Shown: piece after piece, positions 25,601-39,044 of the stretch
Layout of the letters: every line of letters begins with the position of its first letter
How positions within the stretch are numbered: position 1 is the stretch's first letter
Assembly: GCF_051014685.1 (NCBI RefSeq)
Contig: NC_135058.1
Location: 12,402,811 to 12,466,810, forward strand
DNA: 64,000 bases
Source: Ptiloglossa arizonensis
Lineage: Eukaryota > Arthropoda > Insecta > Hymenoptera > Colletidae
Direction: 5' to 3'
The notes under the pieces: generated by a model
The model's input: the letters and a program-made list of their open reading frames with translations, nothing else
Told to the model about the DNA's origin: nothing
Databases searched by the model: none
Program-made: the position numbers and the translations under genes

Positions 25601-25830
25601 TTATCCGTGCGCAGCATTCGCCGAGTAACAGCCGATTCGGCCCCGGAAAACCAATATTGTACGTGAAATAATAATACGTAATGAAGCGGGTACCGCGCGT
25701 TATCCGCTTCGATTGCGGTCCAAAGGAATTTTTCGATTCATTCTAACCGTAAAAGCTGTGCACCATTGCCAATTCGTTATTTGCCTGGAACTAATGCGTC
25801 CGACGATTTAACAATCGGCAACGGTAGTTA
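22622..25830. other. Non-coding stretch, no gene recognised
   Basis: AT-rich from 22.8 to 24.3 kb, then CpG-rich at 24.4-24.9 kb. Frames are 112 codons or fewer. No RNA gene or repeat array was seen. Confidence 0.5.
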
Positions 25831-25832
25831 GG

Positions 25833-26640
25833 TGTATTGCACGCGCGCGAATAGATTGCATCTGGCGTTACGGTAGGCTCTATTGACACGTACACCGAAT
25901 TACGAAAAGAACAGGGGTTAATTTATAATCAATCGTGATAAAATCTCGACTTTTTCGTGTCACCGTCATCTTAAAGTATTGTACGCGCGTGAAAAGATTG
26001 CTTCTGGTATTATGGCGAGTTCTATTGACATGAATATTGTTGAATGGAAAGAGTAGACGTTAATTTGCAATCATTCGTGATAAAATCTCGACTTTTTCCT
26101 GTCACGTTAACCTTAAAGTATTGTACGTGCGTGAAAAGATTGCTTCTGGTACTGTAGCGAGTTCTATTGACACGAATATCGTTAAATGGAAAGAGTAGAC
26201 GTTAATTTGCAATCATTCGTGATGAAATCTTGAATTTTTCGTGTCACGTTAACCTTAAAGTATTGTACGCATGTGAAAAGATTGCTTCTAGTATTATGGC
26301 GAGTTCTATTAACACGAATACCGTTAAATGGAAAGAGTAGACGTTAATTTGCAATCATTCGTGATGAAATCTCGACTTTTTCGTGTCACGTTAACCTTAA
26401 AGTATTGTACGCGCGTGAAAAGATTGCTTCTGGTATTATGGCAAGTTCTATTGACACGAATATCGTTAAATGGAAAGAGTAGACGTTAATTTACAATCAT
26501 TCGTGATAAAATCTCGATTTGTTGGTGTCACCGTCACGTGTTAGTGTGATCCTGAAGTATTGTACCCGCGTGAAAAGATTGCTTCTGGCATTACAGGCGA
26601 AGAGTTAAATATTTTTGTGTTCATTGTAAAATATTCCATA
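25833..26640. repeat. Tandem array, six copies of about 142 bp (family A)
   Basis: Copies begin GTATTGTACGCGCGTGAAAA and continue AGATTGCTTCTGG, with starts at 25,833, 25,976, 26,118, 26,260, 26,402 and 26,557 (spacings 143, 142, 142, 142 and 155). Inner copies are very similar and the two edge copies are more diverged. The same unit recurs at 29.4-29.8 kb and 34.4 kb. Confidence 0.9.
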
Positions 26641-26750
26641 CCTCTTATTCGTTGTTTTATCTGGATACACATTTTGACCATCATTGGTACACGAATAGGA
26701 CCCACCGCAACTCCGGACACAATCTCCTCACACAGCGTCACGATCCACTA
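26557..26750. repeat. Last family A copy paired with an inverted copy
   Basis: The sixth unit (CGTGAAAAGATTGCTTCTGG) is followed about 140 bp later by ACACAATCTCCTCACAC near 26,715. Read on the other strand this is GTGTGAGGAGATTGTGT, a diverged inverted copy of the unit's start. The pair outlines a roughly 190-bp inverted-repeat unit like the one at 34.4 kb. Confidence 0.4.
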
Positions 26751-26764
26751 GATTTTGTGGCTCA

Positions 26765-29365
26765 ATTTTCTCATTGTTTCATTTCTTTTTCGTACATCGT
26801 TTGAATCGCGACAAATAATACTTCTATTCAAACTTTTAGGACCTTTGGAACGAGATCATAGTAAATTTGTAAAAAGAAGTCATTGAATTTCATAAATCAA
26901 AGACTTGGAATATATTACAGTGCAACGTTAACAATAATGAAACTAAGAATCTAATTATTTAATACGAGATTAAATCGAAAGAACATCTATTTATACAAAA
27001 CAAGCATACTTTTCTTTTTTCTTTTTAAATGTTTGTTATTACGCGAAGTTTCGTCACTAGCATGTTATTCATAGTTAGGAGTAGGCATTTATGCGAACGT
27101 TTACGAAAATAAAGAACAAAACGGTCAGAAGTTCAAGATTACTATACCAAATTTTGACGTTTCGATGTCTGCAGAACGGGGCCAAGTATCTACAAAAAAA
27201 AGAAATGAAATAATATTAAGACAATTTTTGTTGCGTGTATCGACACCGTTTTATAAATAAATACACCCGTTCGCTTCTTTCGCGTGGTAATTATTCTTAT
27301 CTTTTCTATAAGGTTACCGGTCGGTGGTGGTACGACGAAAAAATGGGCCTTTGAAATATTCTTGACCGTTGTAAAATAATTGCAAATCCGCGATATGATA
27401 TCGAAAGGAAAATTGGCTCTAGGGTCAAAATGAGTTTGACATACCTGGTGGTCGAGGTTGGAATCAACTCGTAGAGCATTAAATCTAATAAACTCTAGCC
27501 GCCGGCTCTTAATTTTCCTATATCCGTGGCGATTCGATAGTCCCATCGTAATGGGCTGTAAAATTTTATTACACCGTCATTAACAACTTGACGTTATCGC
27601 GCGCCGTGTGGATTTAAATGGGAGGATTTATTACGAAAACCTCTTCGTTTCCGGCGTACGGATCGCCGTAAATAATTGGAAAACAGCGCATTAATACCGT
27701 TACTAGGCGACACCGTTTCGGTTCGATGAAACTGTGCGATTCGATTTTTCCGATAAAATGATTTCTACCTAACAATGTATCTCGTTCGTTCGTTTCTCCA
27801 TTCTGAGCGAAGCAACGATTAATTCCATTGAAACTGACAAATAATTTCACCGGAGTCGTGTCTTGTTAAGCATATTTTCATTCGAATAAAATAAATTTTC
27901 GTCCGCACATTTTCGTTCGTGAGAAAGACACGTACGTGAAAAATTATTAATCGTCTACATAATTCAGGGTTAAGTAGCGGAACGGCTCGAAAGCTCGCCC
28001 ATTAGTCTTGGCGTAATTAGGCTTTTATATATTCCGTGAGGAAGATTCTAAGAAATTGACGCAAGAATCCGAACCTGCACCGTGCTGCACAGAGTGCTTA
28101 AGTTACAACGAGCAGCGGTCATCATTCCGCATTGTGTGGTTTATAATGGGGAAAGTAACCTTGGGCGGCCACTTGCCTTGACTCTAAGTTCCTAGGTGCT
28201 CGTGTCTCCATGATACTCGTGGGTCTAATTTCGTCCGTATACTTATTTCAAAATGTATTCTTTAACACATTGACCGTCGTGCCAGTTCTCTGTGTCGAAA
28301 GCTGCTTTCAACGTTTATTTAAATTGTAACGTGAAAAATGAAAACACTCAATCGTTCGATAGTCTCACCATTCCCCAATACTCTACGAAACAACGACCAA
28401 ACTACCGAACGATCCAGTATTTCTATCTTTATATTTTCATACGTATCCTCAACGTAAAAATAACACACAAACAATATGCAATATTTTTCATATAAACATA
28501 TGATTCCCGTACGGATTATTTAAATCATTCTCCTAATAATCCGCATGCAACGACTAACTGTATAATTCTCCCCAACACTGGTGTCACTCGAAAGCTAACA
28601 AGCAGCAGAATATCCTCGTTGCAAACGTCCGAGAGAAACGTCACCGATCGTCGTTGTTACGAAATGAAAATTTCCAAACGATATTCGCGAGTATTTCATC
28701 CAAAGGACGAGTGGAAGATTCAAGATACACGAGTGGAAGTTTCGATACGTACCGCTGCTCACAATTCCATCGATATCTGTTCCCTTTTCCAGGGTAACTC
28801 TTCGATTCTAAGGCCGCGGGAATATTTCCCAGCACGGTCGTTTCATTTTCGACAGTTTGGCCGTAATATCGATTCCCGTGGACCTTTACCCAGCGGAAGA
28901 ACCAGCTTCGTTTGCGCGGGCTCTCGCTATCGTTACGCCGAACTCCGTACCAAATCGAATCCTGGGGGCGGAACGACGCAATATCCGTCCCCTCGTCCCC
29001 CAGACCTAACCCGTACCCCTTCGGAGGGACTCGCGTAAGAATCAGAAAGTAATTAGCAATCGTGAAACGCAAATCCGCCCCTAACGAGCGCGTTACCGCG
29101 AGCGGGCGCGCGTTGCGGTATCGTACTTGCGGCGGCGCAACGCTCTTCTAACAAACGGACAATTAAGCACGGCGTTCCGAACGCCGCGGAACGCTCGGGG
29201 ATTAAATTTACGTTCAACGAACCGTGTCGAGAACCGCGACGAAAATGAAGTAGTTTTAAACCTGGACACCGGGTTACGGGAAGAATGGATGTTGATTGGT
29301 AACGATACCCGATCGATCGAGATTAAACCTCCCCCGATCTGGTGGAGTCGCTGTGCCGCATTGAC
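26765..29365. other. Non-coding stretch, no gene recognised
   Basis: AT-rich to 28.6 kb, then CpG-rich. The 28,619-29,072 region has frames of 139 (plus) and 143 (minus) codons overlapping each other, with no domain recognised. Confidence 0.5.
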
Positions 29366-29371
29366 CGTCAA

Positions 29372-29830
29372 GTATAGCACGCGTGCGAAAAAATTGCATT
29401 TGGAGTCAGTTGTACGGGCCGCTGGTAGGACGACGGAAGGAATTTGAAAGAATAGCTGACAAATCTGGGATAAAATTCAAATACAGTACGCACGTGAAGA
29501 GATTGCATTTGGTGTTACAGAGAGGGTGGTATTGTTTGCGTGGATTGTTGAATGTCTGATCGATCGAGATTATATTTTGATGTATTCGAGATACTGTATT
29601 GCATTTACTCTTATGTATAGTACGCGTGCGAAGAGATTGCATTTGGAGTCATATAGGGCACTATTAACGCGAATTCTGGATAATGGAAAGAATTTACAAT
29701 GATATCTAAAGAATAAATTTCTGATCTATTCGAAGCATCGTTGCGTTAACCGTTAAGTATAGTACGCACGCGAGAAGATTGCATCTGGATTTATAAGAAG
29801 GTGGACGTTATTAACGCGAACGATAGATAA
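29372..29830. repeat. Tandem array, four diverged family A copies
   Basis: Starts at about 29,372, 29,481, 29,615 and 29,757, each with a TA-TAG/CAG-TACGC-CGTG-type head then AGATTGCATTTGG or AGATTGCATCTGG. Spacings are 109, 134 and 142 bp. These copies are older and more diverged than those at 25.8 kb. Confidence 0.75.
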
Positions 29831-29834
29831 CGGA

Positions 29835-32800
29835 AAGAATTTGCGCGCCTCGTTCTGGTTACGGTCAGTCGACCTCGCGATTCAAGTACCGAAAATGAAA
29901 CCATACGCTGCAAGTACTTTGTGGAGCGAGATCGAAGTACCGACGTTCCGACTGCCAATCACAGCTAAACAGATTGAAACACGTCAAACCGTACATGCTT
30001 GCTCAAAGAGACGAATTGTCTCCGGTTTTCGACAAAGTACCGCGTAAAGCGTAACAGATTTCGTTGTTACCCTCGGCAGAGGCACACACGCCCGTAATTC
30101 GAAATACTTCGTGCACGGATCAAAATTGAATTCGTGGCTGTGCACCGGGACAAAGGTTGGCCCCGCGATCCCGATCATTCCACGAACGTTCCTGTGAAAC
30201 AATACCTCGATTATCTGTCACAAATCTTCGTCCCGGCGTCCGTCAATCCGCGGCCGAGTTTACCGCGGCATTGTCGCGCAGCGGTGCCCGGCCAGATAGA
30301 ACTTCTGATCCTCCTAATTGCGCGATTCAACGAATCGACGAGGTTGGTGCGCGCGCATCGACGTTCCAAGCGACACGACCCGAGCCAAACCGCCGGAGAA
30401 CCGATCAAAATTGAATCAATTCCGTGGTACGGTGTGTATTATTCGCGACGGGATCGTAAAAGGGACGATTTTTACGCGAAGAAACGGCAAAGAACATTTG
30501 AAACGTGAAATCAAGTCCAAAGGGTCGATTTTAGGACACCAATATGGCCGACGTCTGTTATCGGAGCGCCAAGGAGAAAAAGAAATTGTTTTCGAAATAA
30601 AAATTCGAGGATACGAATGCTTCTTAACGAGTCGAAATAAATTTTTTTGATTTTGTAACCTTCTGAGCGTTAATTATACAACTTATAAGTAGTTATATAA
30701 CTTAACGAAGAGAATCTCGTACGAAAATATTCTGCGATCGAGAGCACGTATGAAATTGGGTTCGAGTTACGCGATCTACTAGTTAATTTATCGGTACGGT
30801 GTATACGATTATTTAAATTATAACCGACATCAATTTGACGTCGGTAAAAATATAATTAGCGATCGATGTCGCGATTAAAATGCGACTAATTGATTCGCCG
30901 TCTATAATTATTTATATATAACCGGGAAAATTTTGCTTATCCTCGCCGCGTTATCCGTATCCTCGTTACGATGCAAATTCAATTGTGTTATCGAATATGT
31001 GTACTAGCAATGCATCCGCACGAGTGATCGTATGAATTATTCGATTGGTAATAGCAGTTACAATTTTAGGGTAATTCAAGGCTCGTGTCCTATCTTGTAG
31101 AGTCTTGTTAAAAGTGGATTGCAACAACGTCACGAGTAATGTTCGAAAATCGAGACAGCCATTTATCAATATGCGAAACGCAGGTGGAGAAATTTTTGTC
31201 GAAACTGGTCGAACTCAAACGGGCCGCTCGAAGAGGACAATGAATGGAGTACAATAGGATGAAGTTCGGGCAGCTGAGTTTTGTTTCCATAGGTATGTGT
31301 TCCTGAAAATACGATCGCTCGAGTTGAAAAAAACACGAATAACGATGAAAAGATGACCACAATACTCTGATAGTATAAAGCTGTAAACTCTACGTAAAAT
31401 CTATCCTCTAAAACACGAACAAAGACGTCCATATGCGTCGCCAATCTACTAATGCACGGTAACATTATCGATTCTTGTATTTTTATCGATATGAATAACT
31501 GTGGCGTGTTTTTAAATTTATTTGAGTCTTACGCTAGCCAAGAACGAAATGCAACTGTTATTCTCCTCCTACGGCTTTACATAATTGTATCATTATTGTA
31601 TTAATATATTTACACAAAAGGTTATTTTTATTATTATTATTACTACTATTATTATTAGTATAATAATTTATAATAATATTCATTAAATATTAATAAGTGA
31701 TCGAACCACGCGTAACAAGTTTACGTAATACAGACGATGTACGTGTATATCTATATTTTCGATAGCTGAAAAGAATTCACTCAGACGAAAGTCAGATCTA
31801 ATGATCAAAATTATCGTAAAAGATCATTTCGCTATTAAACGAGACTTCGTATCGCGTTAAGTAACGATTAGTGGCTTCGCTGTCGTGAAAACGCAATTTT
31901 TAGACAAAGAGACGGATGTCCCCCGCATCGTGCATATTTTGCTCGAGTGCATTTTTTATAGCTTCGTGCAGTAGATTTTACCCTTGCGAGAGACTCGTCG
32001 CAGGAACAGAAGGTCCTCGCGAGTGGGCGCGTTAATTAAACGTTCTATTCAGCTTTCGTCAAACGGAACGTCGTCGCGTCTAATTAATTAAAGTGGCAGA
32101 TAGAGAGAATAGTCGGCAATTTTAATTACTTGCAATTGCAGGGGATACGCGCGATCACCTGTCACGTTGAATTAAGTCACGCGTCTCCGTGGAGTCTCCA
32201 TTCAATCTTGTGAAATTCCCTTCGCGTGAAAACAGTCTTCTTTATGAAATTTGATATATATATAAATTTCTTTTCTATCACACAAAGAAACAATCAAAGC
32301 TAGCGACGAAACACCAGCAAATATATGTACAGAAATCAATAATTATCACACACGAAAGTCTCACAATTACCCAATTCTCGGGTAGTACAAATCGTTCGTA
32401 ATTGCTACCGATCTAAACAATATCCTTTCGACAATTACGCAAATTATATACAAAACACGAATAAATATATATATAAACTTATAATTCTCAGGCAAAAAAA
32501 ATCGTGCATACCATCCAATTTTTAAAGTATCAAATCAAACATATCGAATCGATCCACAGAATATTCCACTGACAGTTTCGCGTATATACAAAGTACAAGG
32601 GATTGTATGTACAAAGTCCAATAGCTTTCTTACAACCAAATTTCTCATATAATTTTTGAAGTATCGAACTGAGCAGACGAAATCGTTCCCAATTGTTATC
32701 GATCCGTAAAACATCTCGTCAACGGTTACACGAAAACGAACTTATCCATGGGCTCTCTGACCGAAGTTTTCCCTCGCGGATGGAGGACTCGTGTAATTAT

Positions 32801-34425
32801 TCGCGACTACAAAGATCGCTAATTAAGTTCATTAGCGAGGACGGCGGCCGATTCGTATAATGGAGCCGGTTTCAATGAGTGGAAACAGCGTTTACGCGTG
32901 CCAAAAATAAAGAAAGAGACGAACGAGAACGAGCGCATTCGACCGGGGAGAATCTCGTCACGGATAATGGAACTAAAAAGGAATAACGCGTAAACGTATC
33001 GCGTTCACCCTTTGACGAGCGTCAATTTCGTCGACGTCACGACAGGAAACAGACGCGTTGACGCAGACAGCCACGGTCAGTTTTGTCATTTGATTAATGG
33101 ACGACGCTTTGTTGCCACTATGCCGGTAATAAGGGTAACCTTACCTCTCCCTCACTGGAAATCCCCATCGACGAATTATAGGGGCGGAATATGAATTTTG
33201 ATTCATGGTCGAGATTGAACTCGATGACGCTACATCTTCTAATATCGTCTAATCGTTTTCAAATATGAATATTGATGGTAATACAATTGGTTCTTTTAAA
33301 AGAGGCGTGAATCTTGGCTGACGAAGGATGTCTTGTAACCGAAATTGAGGCGCGAAAGAAATTCGTTTGAATATTGGAGAAAAGTAATTGAAAGCATTCG
33401 AAAATAATTTCGAATGCTTGGGAAAAGTAGTTAACACACTCATCGTGTTAACGTATCGATTATTTGGGTTTAACAAGCATAGATATATCTTTATGTTCCA
33501 TTATTTCGAACAATTTTCCATTGTTTTTTTTACCATCAAAGATTTGGGAAACCACCGATCCATTAGACACCTGAGTTTCGATTTTACGAAGCGTGTATTT
33601 TTAGTAGATTAAGTATCGGTAATTTGCATTGTAGTGTGTTGTTAGTTTCCATAGTGCTACTCGTGAAACAGCCTTTGTGCTGTAAAAAAGCAAAAGCCGT
33701 TGTTTCTTTTTTTTTTTTTGTTTTTTTTTTTTAATGAAAAAGTGGAAAACGCAGTTGGTTGAAACATTACATATCGATACGAAGCGTTCCGGTTTAAAGA
33801 ACGAACCCATCAATAACTAACGCGAAATATCAATCATGTGTAACTTTTAATGGATGTCACTCTAGGCACACGATCGCTGAAACAATGCAAACTGGGTTAC
33901 ACTGTGACGCGGCGCGAAGCAAGGACTTTGGAAAAATTGAAAATTCGGTATACGTGAACAATAGTATCTACGACGTAGCAACGTGTAACTTTCACTTTAA
34001 TTCTACAACTGTTACGATTCGGGTTAACGATTCCACTATAATTAATCGAAGCTGGCACGCTAGCGAGTCTCGAGTAAAGGCTCGTGAAAGGGTCTTTGTT
34101 CTTTCGAGCTCTTTGTACTCGTAAAAATTCACATAGAATCACAAAGAACTTTTGTTCAAGTGGATTCTCTCTATTGAAGTTTGGTGAACCAGAACTTGCA
34201 CTTTGTAAAATTTTCGCGGATTCTGCCTATCGGTCTATACTTTATTACGACTGAGAATTTGATGAAGCGTGGTAGCTCCATTGATTCAATTTCTTTAATA
34301 AATTATATATATGTTATTTGTATATATTTATTCGTTTAATTCTACATATTATGAAAATACTTTTTAATTCGTGTAGTCTCACGACTGTGAGATACAGTAT
34401 CTTGGATAAAACTTTACCGAATGTA
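29835..34425. other. Long non-coding stretch with low-complexity patches
   Basis: CpG-rich at 29.9-30.5 kb, AT-rich afterwards. Contains an ATT-rich patch at about 31,617-31,690, two loosely similar blocks near 32,385 and 32,680 (ATCGTTC..AATTG.TA.CGATC), and a T-tract at 33,707-33,732 broken by one G. No gene is recognised. Confidence 0.5.
33392..33419. repeat. Perfect short hairpin
   Basis: AAGCATTCGAAA at 33,392-33,403 is the exact reverse complement of TTTCGAATGCTT at 33,408-33,419, with a 4-base ATAA loop. It is too short for a typical miRNA precursor and its role is unknown. Confidence 0.8.
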
Positions 34426-34430
34426 ATTAT

Positions 34431-34565
34431 GTATTGTACGTACACGAAGAGATTGCATCTGAGGTTATGGCGTAACAGATATGTACACCTTTTTCACATC
34501 TGAAGATGCTCTCTGAACGAATAAGACCAGCCGCGACACGAGACGCAATCTTCTCGCGTAAAAAA
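34431..34565. repeat. Single family A unit with an inverted partner
   Basis: GTATTGTACG at 34,431, then GAAGAGATTGCATCTG. GACGCAATCTTCTCGCG near 34,540-34,556 is an inverted copy of the same head. The roughly 125-bp unit bounded by inverted heads looks like the founding, non-tandem form of family A. Confidence 0.5.
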
Positions 34566-34569
34566 TAAA

Positions 34570-35735
34570 AATATAATTCTTAATTTATTGGATTCTACCG
34601 AGAAAATAGAAAAGATTGTGCCTGAATCTTTACTTTATAAAATCGACACTTTCGGACGAGATTTATTTTTACGTAACCGGTAAATGCTACAATATTTCTC
34701 TGCGATACGACAAGCAAAATATGTACCGATATTTTTGAAATTAATTAAGTCCGTTTTAACAGCTTGGATGCTACCCAGGAAACAGGAAAAATTGCACCTT
34801 CTATCTTCACCTCGTTAAATCTTTACATACCCTGTATATACTACAATATTTCCCTGCAATATAACAAGCAAAATATATACTTATGCTTCTGGAATTAATA
34901 AAGTCTACCTTTACTCGCCAGATTCTACGGAGAAAATTGAAAAAAATTGTTTACTTTTACCTCTATAAATCAACGATCTCGACGTTATTCCGAGCAGCAC
35001 TTATCTTTAGATATCTTGCACATGTTACAATATTTCTCTGTAATATAACAAGCGAAATTTGTACCGATGCTTCTGAAATTAATTAAGTCTATCCTAACCC
35101 GTCAGTTTCTACCCAAAAAATGGGAAAGATTGTACCTCGTAAATCAACGGTCTCGACGTTGCTCCTCTTTGCATACCTTGTACATGCCGCAATATAAGCA
35201 AAACATGTATGCTTTTGAAATTAATTAAGTCTATCTTAACCCATCAATTTTGTACCAAAAGATTGGGAAAGATTCTACCTAATAAATCAAAAGTCTCGAT
35301 GTTACTCCGAATAGCATTTATCTTTGCATACCTCGTACATGCCGCAATATAAGCAAACTATGTATGCTTTTGAAATTAATTAAGTCTATCTTAACCCATC
35401 AATTTTGTACCAAAAAAATGGGAAAGATTCTACCTAGTAAATCAAGAATCTCGATGTTACTCCAAGTAGTATTTATCTTTGCATACCTCGTACATGCCGC
35501 AATGTAAGCAAAATATGTACCGATGCTTTTGAAATTAATTAAGTCTATCTTGACCGATTAATTTCTACCAAAATAATGGAAAAGATTACGTATCTTTACC
35601 TCGCGAATCGACAATCTCGACGTTATTTCGAATATCATTCACCTTCGCGTACCCTGTGTGCGGTACAATACTTGCCAGGAATATAACAAGCAAAATATGT
35701 ACCGATGCTTCAGGAATTAATTAAGTCGATCCTGG
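34570..35735. repeat. Tandem array, about 7.5 copies of 142-184 bp (family B)
   Basis: TTAATTAAGTC-type landmarks at 34,741, 34,895, 35,079, 35,221, 35,376, 35,535 and 35,717. Shared blocks are AAATATGTACCGATGCTT, GGGAAAGATT.TACCT and ATCTTTGCATACCTCGTACA. The unequal spacing comes from gain or loss of short AT segments. Copies in the middle (35.2-35.5 kb) are the most alike. Confidence 0.85.
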
Positions 35736-35739
35736 AAGC

Positions 35740-36280
35740 GAATTCCGTGTTCGGTGCTGGTTTATCGAGCCGGCGCGGAGATCGTTTACGCGGCTCTACG
35801 AGCGCAGGAGTACCGCGCGTCACGTAACTAGAACCATAACCAGACTCGACGCGGAAATCTCGATTCAGATTATTCGACGGAAGGCGAGAGAACGAGGGAA
35901 CAGCGAACGTTCCCCGAATTCGAGGGGCCTCGAGTGCATCATCGGGATAATTATCTTGTCGGCAATACGTGGATGGGTGGGCTGCGAATACGTCGATATA
36001 CGCGTTCCTTGGCCGGAAGTCGTGCAGATGCGCGGAACAATTCAAGCCAGAGGCGCGGTGTTTGTTCCGCGGAACGACGGCAAGGCATATAGAGAACGAC
36101 ACTCGAGGTCACCGGCTTGATTCGCATCAATATTATTGTCTCTGGAGGAAATTGGATCGGATATAAGGTGCGTGACGTCGCTCGTGCACTCAAGAACGAT
36201 CGACCGTGACGCGAAAATGGCGAATTCCTCGGAACGGATAATGATTTCGTGCTCGAACCAATTTATTATCGGTGCTACGT
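35740..36280. other. CpG-rich non-coding stretch
   Basis: Frames of 130 codons (35,710-36,102, minus) and less overlap on both strands, with no domain recognised. It follows directly on the family B array. Confidence 0.45.
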
Positions 36281-36580
36281 TTTAGGAATTGGATCCGGAT
36301 CGTAACGAGAAGATAACTGACGCGATACATTTCAAACGAGATTGAAAATTGTACGATGGGTCGAACTCGGGTCCCGGATAGGTGAAATAATTTCGCTCCG
36401 GATAAACGAAACAGTGTCTTTGGTTTTCGTTTTGTTCTTTTTTTCAGCGCGAAAATTGTAATTTTTGGTCTCGTGCTCGATCACCAATTGTGCACCGATG
36501 TATTGGTGCAATATTGTAGGAATTGGATCGAATTGTAATCAGAAGATAATTGGTACAATGTAAAGATTCTTTTTTTGTAG
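36280..36580. repeat. Two-copy duplication, period about 234 bp
   Basis: GGAATTGGATCCGGATCGTA at 36,285 recurs as GGAATTGGATCGAATTGTAA at 36,519, each followed by GAGAAGATAA or CAGAAGATAA. Confidence 0.6.
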
Positions 36581-36584
36581 TAGC

Positions 36585-39040
36585 GTTAGAAATATTTGGT
36601 TAAATTAACGAGAACGTTTTCTCAAGAATTTCAATAGGTGTAATTTTAAGTAAAAAAAGAAACACATAACGTTGTATTATTATTATTATACTTTACGAGA
36701 TCTTCTACTATGCTTTGTTGATATTATATTAAAACTACTTATATTGTACAGACTGTTCCAGTTTGGCCCGTGTCACGAATTTCAGTCAGTAGCATATTGC
36801 CAAAGTTTCATTTCTGTGTGCTCAGCGACTACGATTCGAGTTATGCGCATTGAACGTGTCAGGAACCCCTGTTCTAAGGAATGATTTTGCCGAATGCAGA
36901 AACTTACCGCGTAGACTTACTAACCTTCTCGTCGCGTGCAAATTGAAATTTACGTCTATACGTAGTTTAACTTTATAGCACGTATATGTAGAAACAGATG
37001 TTGCTACGATCTTGATCCGGTACCACGACGTTTCAAAGCGGATGATAACGAGTACAGACGGAGATAGTACTACCTTTCGTGAATGGATATTGAAATCCTT
37101 TAACACAGTACTACGTCTTTTCGAGGATACCATAACTTACTATTACCATCTGTTCGCGAGAAAGTATTAACGTAACGCTACAATTTTCTCTCGATTGAAC
37201 CTTAACGTACTACCACGTCTCGTGATTAAATTTATCGATGAACATTACCTTCTTCCGAATAATAAATAATCATAATATTACATACTTTAGGAAAACTAAA
37301 TATCTATATAGTAGGTTCTAAATTTTTCTCGTGACTAAATACTGACTACGTTGTACTCGTAACTAAATCTTCGTGCACATTCATTCGATATTGAACGAAT
37401 ACAGTAGGTAATAAATTGTCACAATTATCGAGTACCGATTCTATTACCGCGTCGTACGGAAGCAAAGGAAGGTCCACGTGTCACGTAACCAGTAAGGTGA
37501 TTCGTCGAGCGCGCTCGTGGCGCGAAAATTATGTCTGCAAATAATTCTGGAAGAAGGTTTGCCCCGACTACGGACACACGAATTCTCCGACGAAAACGCG
37601 ACGAACTGAATTTCGACACGGCGGTTCGCTAAATCGACTTAAGTGTGAAACGACACTGCCACGACAATTGAGTTGCGATCTTCGCGGGAAAGTGAACGAT
37701 CCTTTTAACAGTTGTCTCGGATGGCTGACTCCGCCGTGTCGGATCCAGAGAATGCTAATTATCCGTCAGCCACGAACCAAGAACGTTGTTAACGGTGTCG
37801 TAGCAAGGTAAACAAATGGGAACGTAGATGGCGACGCGAGGAAGATCTACCGAGCGTGTGCGAGCACGCAGTTGGGTAAACTAGCGAGCTTCTCCAAGTT
37901 ACAACGCGTAGGGACGAGACCCTGTCTTCCTTGACTATTTCTACACGTCGCGCATGTGTGATCACCGAGTTCCACCAATTGTACGAATTTTCTCTGTGTA
38001 CGCACGACGACCTAACTTTGCGTAAATTGGAGAGCAAACGTGTATAAACAAACCTTGTAATTCATGCACGACTTCTCACTTGCGAACATCTTGCCTTCCA
38101 TGGAAATTTCTGCTTCCAAACTCCTTGAAATCAACGCGTCAGACGTGTCTTGATCCTCAAATTTTTATACTTATCGTTCTACCTCTGTGAGAACACTACC
38201 GCTAAATTGCTGAAGCTTTTGCGATAAAAACGAGCCCAAACACGACATCATTCGGTTGAACTCGCATAATTGGAGCGACCGTGTCGCGAGCGCATGCGCG
38301 AAACACGTAGGACTAAAAATAGTCCGAAAAGGGTCGTGTTTGGACTCATTCTCAACGGGAAAATCTTAACAATTCGTTGGCAATACTCCGATGAAGATGT
38401 AATAAAAGAAAGACCCAAGTTTCGATCTTCGTTAATGGATAACAACCTACACGAGTGAAAAAATGACTGGACACCGAGTACACTGTGACATCGATACAGA
38501 GGACCCTGTCCCGTAGATCCGAGTAAAAATTGTTTCGTTTATTCGAGCGATACTGGGTTCTTTGGGTCGTGAGACTTTTTGTATCCCGTGTCGCTCGTTC
38601 CGTAACCATTACTCCGATCCCGAGTCGTGTCTCTGTCAGGCGATTGATATCGGAACTTACTGGCTGCGCAACTCTCGAGCCGTGCAATCGATTTCGGATT
38701 GTTTTATCCGGAAGGGCGTGCTCCAACGGTTGTTTCTTGTCTTCGTACGCGGCAGGCACTTTCGAGCACGGTTTGGCAAGGCACTCAAACGAATGCATTA
38801 TCCGTGGGCTGCTGTAGGGCGGGGGTGGGGGCAGAAGGGACCGCAAGGACCGTTCAGAACTTAATAATGCAGCCCTACCGGTGGTCGCGAATTCGTCTAT
38901 GAGAGAGAAACGTTTCGTAAGAGGGAATCGCGCCCAGAACTCCGACGAAACGCTTCTTAGGCATTCAGCGAACCCCGTGAATTCCATTAAAGGGGAATAC
39001 CAAATACAACTTGGCTGCAGTCTCATCGATTTTGTAGCGG
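36585..39040. other. Non-coding stretch holding the longest chance frame
   Basis: AT-rich to 37.4 kb, CpG-rich after. The longest frame of the window (224 codons, 38,352-39,026, minus) lies here but is overlapped by three plus-strand frames and has no recognisable domain. Confidence 0.45.
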
Positions 39041-39044
39041 ATGA

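Noticed and set aside
28619..29072. Mirrored frames of 139 and 143 codons as a gene
   Set aside because: Opposite-strand overlapping frames in CpG-rich DNA, no domain, and no initiation or splice context that favours either.
30755..30780. GGTTCGAGTTAC as the B box of a tRNA gene
   Set aside because: No A box at the right distance and no cloverleaf can be drawn around it.
38352..39026. Longest open frame (224 codons, minus strand) as a gene
   Set aside because: Three plus-strand frames overlap it, the composition is that of CpG-rich chance frames, a poly-proline run comes from a local GGGGGTGGGGGC-like tract, and no domain is recognisable.
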